From JALYUA01 sp038253555 (GTDB lineage: Bacteria; Acidobacteriota; Thermoanaerobaculia; UBA5066; Gp7-AA6): 53,262 bases of DNA. A program made the translations under genes and the position numbers. The DNA is taken from positions 1 through 53,262 of the forward strand of contig JBBSGZ010000008.1 of NCBI GenBank assembly GCA_038253555.1, given 5' to 3'. Shown piece after piece: positions 41,492 to 50,231 of the stretch (positions are counted from its first letter, which is position 1; each line of letters starts with the position of its first letter). Below the pieces are notes generated by a model, which did not search any database, was not told where the DNA came from, and saw nothing but the letters and a program-made list of their open reading frames with translations.

Positions 41492-43993
41492 ATGTGGGCA
41501 AAAAAGCTGCGATCGGTGCCTCCGGAGGCGCGCGCCCTGCTCACCCGGGGGCGCGCCCACGGCTGGAAGACCGACGGCGAGCGGGACGACCTCCTTCGCA
41601 AGGTCGCGGCGCTGCCCGGCCTGGAGGCGGAGGACGTCGCCTGGATGGCGGCCGAGAACGACGCCCCCGTCCGCAGGTCCGCGATTGCCATCCTGCAGAG
41701 ATTCCCGTTTGAAGAGGCGTCCGCGGCGCTCTTTCCGTACCTGACCGCACACGGGGACGCCGCCCGAAAGAACGTCAGCGCGTCGGTGGAAGAGATGGCG
41801 GGCGCGACTTTTCCGAAGCACGTTCCGGCTTTTCTGGCCAGCGCCGATCCGGGAGTGGTGCTGATCGCTCTCGACTTCCTGAAGCGCAATCCGTCCGAGC
41901 CGGCGCTCGACAGCATCGTGCCGGCGCTTTCTTCGACCTCTCCCGTCGTCCGGCGCAAAGCCTTCGCGATCGTCGAGGCCACCTCCTCGAAGAAATCCGT
42001 GCTGCTCGCCCGAAAGGCCCTCACCCACGACGACGAGGAGATCCGCTACCGGGCGATCCAGTACCTGGCGAAGTCTCCGGAGGAAGCCAACATCGCCCCC
42101 CTGCTCCTCCGGTGCAACGCGGACTCGGCGCGCGTGCAGGAAGCCGCCCTGTCCGCGCTCGGCCCCCTCCTGAGCGCCGCGCTGTCCGGCCAGGAGTCGG
42201 ACCCCCGGTTCAACGAGTACATCCTCCCGCTGATGACGGACGCGAACCCCAAGGTCCGCCATCTCGCCGTCAAGATCCTGGAATCGCAGGACCCCGCCCG
42301 GGTCGCGGACGCGTTTCTCAGGGGATTTCGCGACGATTACGGGCCCGCGCGCGACCGCGCGATCGAGGGCTTGAAGGAGCTCGGCCCCGAGTTCATCCAG
42401 GCCTTCCTCGACCGGGACGCCGATCCCGACCGGGGGATCGCCGCTCTCGCCGCCTCGATCGCGATCAACCTGAGGACCGCCGAAGTCGTCCCCCACTGCA
42501 TCCTCTTTCTGCAGGGGTCGGACTGGTGGCTGCGCGATCGCGCGGCCCAGGCGCTCGCCGAAATGCGCGATCCCCGCGGGATGGCGCCTCTCCTGAAGAT
42601 GCTCACGGACCCGGAGTCGGACCTCTCCGCCGCCTCGGCCCTGGGCTCCTGGGGGGCTCCGCAGGCGCTGCCCGGCCTTCTCGAGGCTTTCAAACGCGGC
42701 GCGACCGACCTGCGCCTGGAGATCCTGGACGCCTTCTCGAAGATCGCCGACCCGCGCGTCGGTCCGCTCCTGGAACAGATCGCGCGCATGGTGACGGATC
42801 CCCTCGTGCAGGAAAAAGCGGAGCGCATCATCGCGGCGCGCGCCGGCAACGTCCCGTACTACGAGGCGCAGATCGCCAGCCGAAGAAGTTTTACGGAAAT
42901 CAATTTTCGCGAAAATCCGCATCCGAGCCTGCGGGACCTCCTTGCGCACGCGCGCGCCGTGGGCGCGTCGGACCTGCACCTCGCCGCGGGAACCCGTCCG
43001 CACTTTCGTTCGATCGGCCGGCTCCAGCCGCTGCCGCTGCCGGAAACCACAGACGAGCAGATGGCGGACTGGATTCCGCCGATCGTCGGAGCGTCGTGGG
43101 CCGATCTTCTGTCCGCCCGCCAGCTCGACTTCTGCTACAAGGACGCGGAGCTCGGGCGCTTCCGCACGAACGTCTTCTACCAGCGCAAGGGAATGAACGC
43201 CGTCTTCCGGCTCGTCCCGCTGGAGATCCCCTCGCTTTCCGACATTGGATTTCCCGAGGGTCTCGCGGAGATCACGACGTACAGCCAGGGGCTGGTGCTG
43301 GTGACCGGTCCGGCGGGGTGCGGCAAGACCACGACTCTCGCCGCGCTGGTGGATCGGATCAACGAGACCGAGCGGTCGCACATCCTGACGATCGAGGACC
43401 CGATCGAATACGTTCACGCGAACAAGGAATCCCTCGTGAATCAGCGGGAGATCCCGGCGCATTCGAAGTCTTTCGCGAAAGCGCTTCGCCAGTCGCTGCG
43501 GGAAGACCCGGACGTCATCCTCGTCGGCGAAATGCGGGACCTCGAGACGATCTCGCTCGCGATCACCGCCTCGGAGACCGGGCATCTGGTGCTCGGAACG
43601 CTCCATACGACGACCGCGGCGTCGACCGTCGACCGCATCATCAACGCCTTTCCGCCGGAGCAGCAGGCGCAGATCCGGATGATGGTCTCCGATTCGCTGA
43701 AGGCGGTCATCTCGCAGACGCTGCTGCCGCGCCGCGACGGCTCCGGCCGCATCGCCGCGTACGAGGTCCTTCGAAATACGCCGAACGTGGCGGGGCTCAT
43801 CCGGGAGGGCAAGACGTTCCAGCTGCCCACCGCCATGCAGACGGGCTCTGCCGCGGGTATGGCACTGCTCGACACGTCGCTTCTCGCAATGGTCCACGAA
43901 GGACTCATCGAGCCGCGCGCCGCCTACAACCGCGCGATCCGCAAGGAACCGTTCGAAGCCCTGATGCAGGCGGAAGAGGGCGCCGCGCCGTGA
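41492..43993 (+). CDS. HEAT-repeat/PilT fusion ATPase
   Basis: 833 residues, more than twice the usual ~370 of PilT. Residues ~1-455 are a HEAT-like alpha-solenoid (ENDAPVRRSAIAILQRF, SPVVRRKAFAIVE, LRDRAAQALAEMRDPRGM, DPLVQEKAERIIAAR). From ~470 comes a complete PilT: PSLRDLLAHARAVGASDLHL, Walker A GPAGCGKTTT (K612), Asp box (TIEDPIEYVH), Walker B region (EDPDVILVGEMRDLETI) and the His box (TLHTTTAASTVDRII). Cys610 replaces the usual Ser of the GSGK loop. PilT powers pilus retraction. The ATG at 41492 is the first of the HEAT part; mgtE ends 110 bases before. The stop overlaps the next ATPase gene. Confidence 0.9.
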   Translation: MWAKKLRSVPPEARALLTRGRAHGWKTDGERDDLLRKVAALPGLEAEDVAWMAAENDAPVRRSAIAILQRFPFEEASAALFPYLTAHGDAARKNVSASVEEMAGATFPKHVPAFLASADPGVVLIALDFLKRNPSEPALDSIVPALSSTSPVVRRKAFAIVEATSSKKSVLLARKALTHDDEEIRYRAIQYLAKSPEEANIAPLLLRCNADSARVQEAALSALGPLLSAALSGQESDPRFNEYILPLMTDANPKVRHLAVKILESQDPARVADAFLRGFRDDYGPARDRAIEGLKELGPEFIQAFLDRDADPDRGIAALAASIAINLRTAEVVPHCILFLQGSDWWLRDRAAQALAEMRDPRGMAPLLKMLTDPESDLSAASALGSWGAPQALPGLLEAFKRGATDLRLEILDAFSKIADPRVGPLLEQIARMVTDPLVQEKAERIIAARAGNVPYYEAQIASRRSFTEINFRENPHPSLRDLLAHARAVGASDLHLAAGTRPHFRSIGRLQPLPLPETTDEQMADWIPPIVGASWADLLSARQLDFCYKDAELGRFRTNVFYQRKGMNAVFRLVPLEIPSLSDIGFPEGLAEITTYSQGLVLVTGPAGCGKTTTLAALVDRINETERSHILTIEDPIEYVHANKESLVNQREIPAHSKSFAKALRQSLREDPDVILVGEMRDLETISLAITASETGHLVLGTLHTTTAASTVDRIINAFPPEQQAQIRMMVSDSLKAVISQTLLPRRDGSGRIAAYEVLRNTPNVAGLIREGKTFQLPTAMQTGSAAGMALLDTSLLAMVHEGLIEPRAAYNRAIRKEPFEALMQAEEGAAP

Positions 43994-45432
43994 CCGATCA
44001 GGAAGACCCGTTCCCGGACGATCCCGGGCCAGGCGAGCCCGAAGCGCTCTTTCCGCCCGCGAACGCCGCGGTGGCCGCTCCGCCAGACCCCGCTCGCACC
44101 GGCGCGATGGCCTCGGGCGAGCCGCTCCTTCCGGACGACCCGCCGGCGGGCGTCCCCGAGGCGCGGCCGGCCGAGCCGGCCTCGGCAGCGCCTGCCCCCG
44201 ACGCTCCGGATGCGGGGGCGGCACCCGGCGCGGCGGCGCCCCCGGCCGCCGAGCTCGTGCCCCGGGAAAAGGTCCGCCGCGTCAGCGAGGTCGAGGTGGA
44301 GTCCTCCGGCGGAAATCGCATCGACCGGTTCCTCTCCATCCTGCCCAAGCGGAACGGATCCGATCTGCACCTGGCGGTCGGGTCCCCTCCCCTGCTGCGC
44401 ATCGACGGCGCTCTCGAGCGCGTCCGCTACCGGGCACTGACCGAAGGCGATTTCTACAACCTCGTCGGCCCGATCACCCCGCCGAGACTCTGGGAATCGT
44501 TCTCGGAGGATGGGGACGTCGATTTCGCTTACCAGATGGGGGAGGTCGCGCGGTTTCGCGTCAACCTCCTCCGGCAGGAGCGCGGGTCGGCTGCGGTGTT
44601 CCGCCTCATTCCCTCCCGGGTCCCCACGGCCGACGAGCTGCGGCTGCCCAAGTCGATCGCGGCGCTGTACGGCGCGTCAAACGGCCTCGTGCTCATCACC
44701 GGTCCCACCGGAAGCGGCAAGTCGACGACCCTCGCCGCGCTCCTGGACCGGATCAACGAACGCCTGTCGTACCACGTGATCACGATCGAGGACCCGATCG
44801 AGTTCGTGCACACGAACGCCCGTTCCGTGTACACCCAGCGGGAGATCGGAAGCGACGTCGGCACCTTCGCGGAGGGCGTCAAGGCGGCCATCCGCGAAGA
44901 CCCCGACTGCCTGCTCGTCGGCGAAATGCGCGATCTCGAGACGATCCGGATGGCGCTGACGGCGGCGGAGACGGGGCTGCTCGTCTTCGCGACGCTTCAC
45001 ACGAATTCCGCCGCGAAGGCGATCGACCGGATCATCGACGCATTCCCGGCTAACGAGCAGGAACAGATTCGGATCGTCCTCGCCGAGAACCTCCGGGCCG
45101 TCGTCGCTCAGCAGCTGCTCCGCAAGAAGGGTTCGGGCCGCGTGGCGGCGTTCGAGATCCTGATCGGCTCGACCGCCCTCTCGAACGCGATCCGCGAAGG
45201 CAAGACGTCCCTCATCAACAACCAGATTCAGACCGGAAAGTCGAAGGGGATGATCTCGATGGATCAGTCGCTCGCGGAGCTCGTCCGCGGCGGAATCGTC
45301 GAACCGGAAGAAGCGCTCGAGCGATCGCTCGACCGGGAAACCTTCAAGACGATGATCGCGAACCTGGCGGCGGACCTGCAGGCGCCTCCTCTCGCGCGCC
45401 AGGCTCCCGCGCGGCCGCCAGCCGCAAAGTGA
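43990..45432 (+). CDS. second PilT/PilU-like retraction ATPase with acidic Ala-Pro N-terminus
   Basis: 480 residues. The GTG at 43990 overlaps the stop of the HEAT-PilT gene (GTGA). The first ~95 residues are Pro/Ala/Asp-rich and probably disordered. The ATPase core begins ~105 (RFLSILPKRNGSDLHLAVGS) with canonical Walker A GPTGSGKSTT, Asp box (TIEDPIEFVH), EDPDCLLVGEMRDLETI and the His box (TLHTNSAAKAIDRII). The pair of adjacent retraction ATPases recalls pilT-pilU, where PilU acts with PilT. Its last 89 bases overlap the end of the convergent histidine kinase gene. Confidence 0.9.
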   Translation: MTDQEDPFPDDPGPGEPEALFPPANAAVAAPPDPARTGAMASGEPLLPDDPPAGVPEARPAEPASAAPAPDAPDAGAAPGAAAPPAAELVPREKVRRVSEVEVESSGGNRIDRFLSILPKRNGSDLHLAVGSPPLLRIDGALERVRYRALTEGDFYNLVGPITPPRLWESFSEDGDVDFAYQMGEVARFRVNLLRQERGSAAVFRLIPSRVPTADELRLPKSIAALYGASNGLVLITGPTGSGKSTTLAALLDRINERLSYHVITIEDPIEFVHTNARSVYTQREIGSDVGTFAEGVKAAIREDPDCLLVGEMRDLETIRMALTAAETGLLVFATLHTNSAAKAIDRIIDAFPANEQEQIRIVLAENLRAVVAQQLLRKKGSGRVAAFEILIGSTALSNAIREGKTSLINNQIQTGKSKGMISMDQSLAELVRGGIVEPEEALERSLDRETFKTMIANLAADLQAPPLARQAPARPPAAK

Positions 45433-47137
45433 AGACGGCGCCTCCCCCGGGGCGCGCGCTCACCTCGACGGTCCCGCCGTGGATCTGCGCGATCCGCGCG
45501 ACGATCGCGAGCCCGAAACCGGATCCCTCGGGCTTGCTCGAGTAGAACGGCAGGAAGATCTTCTCGCGCGCCGCGGGGTCGACTCCGGGTCCGCGGTCCG
45601 CCACCGCCAGGGAGACTTCGTCTCCGCTCGTCCGGCCGGAAATGAGGATGGCGGACGGCTCGGACCGGCGAGCGAGGGGCGTCGCCTCCACGGCATTGCG
45701 GACCAGATTGGCGATCGCCCGGCGGAGCAGCACGGCCGAGCCTCCGACCTCCGGAAAATCTCCGGCGCGGTCGACGACCACGTCCGGAAACACCCGCTGG
45801 ACCTCCGCGGCGGCGCCCTCCGCGACCGCGTCGAGCGGCACGGGAGCGGGAACGAACTCGTCGGGACGGGCGAAAAGGAGAAAGTCGCTCGTCACGCGGC
45901 TCATCTCCTGGGCCTCCCGGCGGATCGACCTCAAGTGGTCCGCGGCGCGTTCGGGGCTCCGCAGAGCCAGGTCCGCGAAGCCGTCGATCGCGGCCGCCGC
46001 GTTTCGAAACTCGTGAGCGGCCCCGGCGGACACCTCTCCGAGGTCGGCGAGGTGGCGCGCCAGCGCGACGCGCGCCTCGAGCCGCCGGACCTCCGTCAGG
46101 TCGGAGAAGAGCGCGAGCACGCCGAGGAATCTCCCGTCCGCTCCGGCCGCCGGCGTGGCGGTGACGCCGAGCACCCGGTCCGGGCCCCACTGCGTCTCGC
46201 GCCGGCCGACGGCCTCGCGCCGCTCCAGCACCGCTTTGATCACGTCCTTGAATTCCGGGACGTTCGCGAGCACGCGCGCGAAGGGCTCTCCCCGCGCGTC
46301 CGCGGGGAAACCCAGGATGTCCCGGCCGGCCTCGTTCAACTCCACCACGGCGCCGGCGCGGTCCACCGAGAGGAGCCCCGTGGGGAGATTTCTCGCCAGG
46401 GTCCGCGCCGCGATCTCCATGTCGTCCGCGCGCTCCTTCTCGGCGCGCGCCAGACGCTCGAGCTCCCGTTCCTTGTCCGAGAGCGCCGAGATCGTGGCCT
46501 CGAAGCGGGCGATCAGAAAGTCGCGTTCGTCCGACGGCTCAGCCCCGGAGAGCCCCGGCGCGGCGGGCGCACCCCCGGCCGTCTGGAGAAGCCGGTCGTA
46601 GGGCTCGAGTAAGGAGCGCAGGTAGAGCCAGGCGAGCACCACGAGGAGGGCGCCTGCCGCCGGAATCACGAGCGACAGCGAGCGCGAGTACGAGCGGAGG
46701 GCGCCGCCCGGACCGGGATCCACGGCGACGACGGAGAAGCCGGTGCGGGTGGCCGCGGTCGCGAGCAGGAGCCGGGGCGATTTCGTCCACTCGGCCACGA
46801 TCTCGCCTCCCACGGGGCGGGCCGTCGGAAGCAGGGGAGGCGCTTCGAGTCCGTGGGAAGAACCGCGCACGCGCCGCCCTCTCGCGTCATAGGACGCTAC
46901 GAACAGAACGTCGGAGCCGAGCGCGGCGCGGTCGAGGGCGTCCGCCGGGTCCGCATACGGCAGCGCCATCCGGTTCAGAATCTCCGACGCGCGCCTCTCC
47001 GTCTGGCGGCTTCCCCAGTCCGTGGCGTTGCGGAAAAAGAGCAGCGTCACGAAATTGAGAAAGAGAATCAGGAGCAGCGCGACGGACAGAAAGAGTCTCG
47101 AATCGCGGCGGAAGGTGCGCGGGACTTCGTCGGTCAT
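45344..47137 (-). CDS. membrane-bound PAS histidine kinase
   Basis: 597 residues. Transmembrane helices at ~15-36 and ~155-175 bound a periplasmic sensor domain of ~120 residues. Then follow a linker coiled coil (DKERELERLARAEKERADD), a PAS domain (~245-345, LPTGLLSVDRAGAVVELNE), and a kinase core with phospho-acceptor H375 in AGAAHEFRNAAAAI, N box (NLVRNAVEAT) and G boxes (DRGPGVDP, GSGFGLAIVARI). The H box lacks the Pro and Leu of the usual HELRNPL. The layout resembles NtrB/PilS kinases. No response regulator adjoins it; the sigma-54 regulator at 29031-30395 is the only candidate partner in the window. Start ATG at 47137; the ribosome site is weak. Confidence 0.9.
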   Translation of the reverse strand: MTDEVPRTFRRDSRLFLSVALLLILFLNFVTLLFFRNATDWGSRQTERRASEILNRMALPYADPADALDRAALGSDVLFVASYDARGRRVRGSSHGLEAPPLLPTARPVGGEIVAEWTKSPRLLLATAATRTGFSVVAVDPGPGGALRSYSRSLSLVIPAAGALLVVLAWLYLRSLLEPYDRLLQTAGGAPAAPGLSGAEPSDERDFLIARFEATISALSDKERELERLARAEKERADDMEIAARTLARNLPTGLLSVDRAGAVVELNEAGRDILGFPADARGEPFARVLANVPEFKDVIKAVLERREAVGRRETQWGPDRVLGVTATPAAGADGRFLGVLALFSDLTEVRRLEARVALARHLADLGEVSAGAAHEFRNAAAAIDGFADLALRSPERAADHLRSIRREAQEMSRVTSDFLLFARPDEFVPAPVPLDAVAEGAAAEVQRVFPDVVVDRAGDFPEVGGSAVLLRRAIANLVRNAVEATPLARRSEPSAILISGRTSGDEVSLAVADRGPGVDPAAREKIFLPFYSSKPEGSGFGLAIVARIAQIHGGTVEVSARPGGGAVFTLRLAAAREPGAREEAPAGPPPGSRSSS

Positions 47138-47190
47138 GCGAGAGTTCGATGGGGGCGCCGTGCTACCATCATTGCAGGAAAATCCTCAAA

Positions 47191-47778
47191 ATGCTCACGT
47201 GCATCGCCTCGCTGGCGATCCTTCTTGCCGCGCCCGCCCCCGCTCCTTCCGACGCCCCGATCGGCCAGACCGAGGACGCGGTTGTCTCCAGCCTGAAAGC
47301 GAGCGGCATCCCCTTTTCGCGCCAGCGAGGGGAAGGCCGCGCCGTGAGACTTTCGTACTCCCGGGGATCGGACGCGGTCACGATCGACTTGAAGCCGTGG
47401 CCCCCGCCGGACGCTCCGGCGGCGGCCTACGAGAAGCCCGCCGCGGCCTCTCAACCTCTCGTCGTCACGCACGTCCGCGTCGCCGGTCCGAGCTCCGACG
47501 CGAAACGCGCCTGGGTCCGGTCGTTCGAGAGGGGAGACGGCAGGATCTGGGTCCTCATGCCGGAGCGGGCCGCCGGCTATCGGAGCCCCGATCGCCGCTA
47601 CGGGATGGCCGCCTGCCTGCAATGGTGGCGAGCCAGCCCGAACCCGGGCTCGCGCGATTCCGTGCCGCGCGCGACGTTCGTTTTTCAGGCGCTCCGGCCC
47701 GCGAAGACGCCGCCGGGGACGGAGCCCACGCTGTTCGACGCCTACCTCGAAAACCCCTGGCACCCGCACCGCTTTTGA
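47191..47778 (+). CDS. secreted protein of unknown function
   Basis: 195 residues. Signal peptide (MLTCIASLAILLAAPAP), then a mixed alpha/beta protein without a recognised domain. Notable stretches are LSYSRGSDAVTIDLKPW, LVVTHVRVAGPSSDAKRAW and YGMAACLQWWRASPNPGS. The start at 47191 is preferred over one 14 codons upstream because the signal peptide begins there. It is divergent from the kinase gene (53 bases apart), and its stop overlaps the TTG start of the CapA-like gene, so the two are coupled. Confidence 0.7.
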   Translation: MLTCIASLAILLAAPAPAPSDAPIGQTEDAVVSSLKASGIPFSRQRGEGRAVRLSYSRGSDAVTIDLKPWPPPDAPAAAYEKPAAASQPLVVTHVRVAGPSSDAKRAWVRSFERGDGRIWVLMPERAAGYRSPDRRYGMAACLQWWRASPNPGSRDSVPRATFVFQALRPAKTPPGTEPTLFDAYLENPWHPHRF

Positions 47779-49154
47779 CGGCGGGCCGCCGGATTCTTCC
47801 CGCCCGTCTCCTGGCCTCGTCTCTCGCGGGCCTCGTCGCGGCGCTCGCGCGGGGGTCTCCGTCTCCGGCTCCCGCGTCGGCCGCTCCCGCGCCGACCTAC
47901 GCGGTGGCGCTTGCCGGCGACACGATCCTGATGCGGCCTCTCGCGCGAGAGAAGTCCGGCGCGTTCGAGCCCCTGCGGCGGCTCTTGAGCGGCGCCGACG
48001 CGGCGATCACGAACCTCGAAACCCTTTTCCACGATTACGAGTCGTTCAACGTTCCTCCGGGGGTGATGCGGTCGGATCCGGCTCTGGCGCGCGACCTCGC
48101 CCGGGCCGGATTCGGCATGGTGGCCCGCGCGAACAATCATGCCGGCGATTACGGCGCTTCTGGAATCACTCAGACGAACCGGGCGCTCGCCTCCGCCGGG
48201 ATCCTCTCGGCCGGGACCGGGAGGGATCTCGCCGAGGCGCGCGCGGCCACCTTCTTCGTCGGCCGGCACGTCTCGGTGGGGCTCGTCTCCGCGGCCGCGA
48301 CATTCGACCCGCCCGCGCCGGCCTCGGACAGGCGCGGCCCGATTCCCGCCCGCCCGGGCATCGCGCCGCTTCGCCACACGACCACCTACGTCCTTTCGGC
48401 AGAGCGCATGCGCGCCTTGAGGTCCGCCGCGCGCGAGATCGGGATCCCGATCTCCGGCCGCGAAGACGCGTTGAACGCCTTCGACCGCTCGTTCATCGTC
48501 GGCCTGACACCGGGAGTGTCCACGGCCCCCGTCCCCGGAGACCTCGATGCGCTCACCGCCTCCCTCCGCTCCGCGCGCTCGCGCTCGGGATGCCTGATTT
48601 TTTCCCTCCACGCCCATGAGGGGCTCGTGTCGGACCGGTTCGCGCCCGCGGAATTCGTCGTAGCGGCGGCGCGCGCGGCGATCGACGCCGGCGCCGACGC
48701 GGTCTTCGGGCACGGGCCGCACGTTCTGAGGGGAATAGAAATCTGGAAGGGCCGCCCGATCTTTTACAGTCTGGGCAATTTCGTCTTCGAGTACGACGCG
48801 ATACGTGAGCTTCCGTTCGATGAGTACGACCGCCTCGGGCTCCCCCCGACGGCGCGGGTGTCCGACTTCTACGACCGGCAGGAGAACTTCGGGAAGTACT
48901 CGTACCCGGCCGAGCGCGAGAGCTGGGAATCCGTGATCGCGATCCTGCACGGACGCGGGAGGGTCCTCGAGTCAGTCGAGCTGCGCCCGATCACGCTCGG
49001 GTTCGGGCAACCGCGCGGAGTCCGAGGGGCGCCGAGCCTGGCTTCATCGGCGGCGGCGAAAAAAATACTGGACGACCTGGTGCGGTTCTCGAGGGCGTAT
49101 GGGACCCGGATCGAGATCCGGGGCGACGCCGGGTGGATCGGGCTCGGGCGTTAG
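47775..49154 (+). CDS. CapA/PgsA-like exported metallophosphatase-fold protein
   Basis: 459 residues. Starts at a TTG at 47775 overlapping the upstream stop (TTGA); no in-frame ATG lies before the conserved domain, so an unusual start is needed. An N-terminal signal segment (~8-35) precedes the CapA domain: AVALAGDTILM, AAITNLETLF, ARANNHAGDYGASGI, FSLHAHEGL and GHGPHVLRGIEIWKGRPIFYSLGNF, here given as GHGPHVLRGIEIW and RPIFYSLGNFVFE. CapA proteins take part in poly-gamma-glutamate export, and some relatives are phosphatases; the other pgs/cap genes are absent here, so the substrate is open. Heptamer repeats begin at its last codons. Confidence 0.82.
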   Translation: MTAGRRILPARLLASSLAGLVAALARGSPSPAPASAAPAPTYAVALAGDTILMRPLAREKSGAFEPLRRLLSGADAAITNLETLFHDYESFNVPPGVMRSDPALARDLARAGFGMVARANNHAGDYGASGITQTNRALASAGILSAGTGRDLAEARAATFFVGRHVSVGLVSAAATFDPPAPASDRRGPIPARPGIAPLRHTTTYVLSAERMRALRSAAREIGIPISGREDALNAFDRSFIVGLTPGVSTAPVPGDLDALTASLRSARSRSGCLIFSLHAHEGLVSDRFAPAEFVVAAARAAIDAGADAVFGHGPHVLRGIEIWKGRPIFYSLGNFVFEYDAIRELPFDEYDRLGLPPTARVSDFYDRQENFGKYSYPAERESWESVIAILHGRGRVLESVELRPITLGFGQPRGVRGAPSLASSAAAKKILDDLVRFSRAYGTRIEIRGDAGWIGLGR

Positions 49155-49326
49155 GTTGGGCGCTGGGCGCTGGGCGCTGGGCGTCAGGCGTCAGGCGTCA
49201 GGCGTCAGGCGTCAGGCGTCAGGCGTCAGGTGTCAGGCGTCAGGCGTCAGGCGTCAGGCGTCAGGCGTCAGGCGTCAGGCGTCAGGCGTCAGGCGTCAGG
49301 CGTCAGGCGTCAGGCGTCAGGCGTCA
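49150..49326. repeat. tandem 7-bp repeat GGCGTCA, about 21 copies
   Basis: Three GGGCGCT units (~49158-49180) are followed by about 21 nearly perfect GGCGTCA units to 49326; one carries a TGTCAGG variant near 49230. It begins at the stop codon of the CapA-like gene. The same motif family occurs at 22113-22208. The units are too short and have no spacers, so it is not a CRISPR array. Confidence 0.95.
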
Positions 49327-49382
49327 ATTCGAGACTCCCTCCGCTTCTTCCCGGAACTAAGAAATTCTCGCAAGGTTTTTCG

Positions 49383-49422
49383 CCTCACCCCTCACGTCTC
49401 ACCCCTCACCTCTCATGTCTCA
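49383..49422. repeat. inverted-sense 7-bp repeats
   Basis: Six heptamers of the form CTCACNN (CTCACCC, CTCACGT, CTCACCC, CTCACCT, CTCATGT, CTCACGC), i.e. NNGTGAG on the minus strand. They lie between the long GGCGTCA array and the pilD stop codon, giving the same direct-then-inverted layout as at 22113-22208. Confidence 0.7.
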
Positions 49423-49442
49423 CGCCCCGCCGGTCGCGGCTC

Positions 49443-50231
49443 TCACCGGGGCCACATCGCGCGGTACCTCGCGACTAAGGGTACGCCGAAGAAATACGCG
49501 GCCACGGCGCCCATCGCCAGGAAAACGCCGAACGGGAGCCGGAGCTTGCGGGTCCCGGCCCCGGACGCGATGAGCGCGATCCCGACGACGCTCCCGGAGA
49601 GGGACGCGAGCAGGATCGTGAGCAGGACGCCGGCCGGTCCCAGAAACGCGCCGATCATCCCCAGCATCTTCACGTCGCCCAGCCCCATTCCCTCGTGCCC
49701 CGCGATTTTCTCGTAAAGAAACGCGACGAGAAACAGTCCCCCGGCGCCGGCGGCCGCGCCGATCAGCGCGGAGAGGGGCGACCGCGATGGAGAGAGGAAT
49801 GCCAGCCCGATGCCGACCGCGATCCCCGTCAGGGTGATCTTGTCCGGAAGGATCTGGAACTCGGCGTCGATCGCGAGCAGCGCCAGACACGCCGAGGCGA
49901 GAAACGCGCCGGACAACAGGTCGCTCCAGTCCCTCGCCTTCAGCGCGACGCAGATCCAGAGCGCGGCGTTCAAAAGCTCGAGAGCGGGATATCGCCACGC
50001 GATGGGAGCCCGGCAGACGGCGCACTTCCCACGCAGGAGGATCCACGAGACCACGGGCACGTTGTGCCGCGCCGCGATCGGCGCGCCGCACGCCGGACAG
50101 TGCGAGCCCGGCCACACGACCGACTCCCCGCGCGGGAGCCGGTGAACGAGGACGTTCAAGAAGGACCCGACGAGAAGGCCCACGATTCCGGCCAGAAGAA
50201 TCAGAAACGGGCCGAGGTCGGGGGGCGTCAT
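49443..50231 (-). CDS. pilD: prepilin peptidase / N-methyltransferase
   Basis: 262 residues, integral membrane, about eight helices. Cuts prepilin leaders and methylates the new N-terminus. The N-terminal methyltransferase domain has the GSFLNVLVHRLPRGESVVWP signature in pieces (SFLNVLVHRLPRGESVV) and the zinc cysteines CPACGAP...CAVCRAP. The two catalytic aspartates lie in AIDAEFQILPDKITL and GMGLGDVKMLGMIGA. The ATG at 50231 overlaps the YfhO-gene stop (ATGA). It serves the pilins at 52463-53262 and the minor pilins at 36896-39530. Confidence 0.95.
   Translation of the reverse strand: MTPPDLGPFLILLAGIVGLLVGSFLNVLVHRLPRGESVVWPGSHCPACGAPIAARHNVPVVSWILLRGKCAVCRAPIAWRYPALELLNAALWICVALKARDWSDLLSGAFLASACLALLAIDAEFQILPDKITLTGIAVGIGLAFLSPSRSPLSALIGAAAGAGGLFLVAFLYEKIAGHEGMGLGDVKMLGMIGAFLGPAGVLLTILLASLSGSVVGIALIASGAGTRKLRLPFGVFLAMGAVAAYFFGVPLVARYRAMWPR

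Noticed and set aside
49150..49326. possible CRISPR array
   Set aside because: Unit length is 7 bp with no spacers and no cas genes nearby.
49099..49716. plus-strand frames encoding repeated VRRQASG-like peptides
   Set aside because: They are translations of the 7-bp tandem array; since seven is not a multiple of three, every frame shows a repeat. No start site or family.
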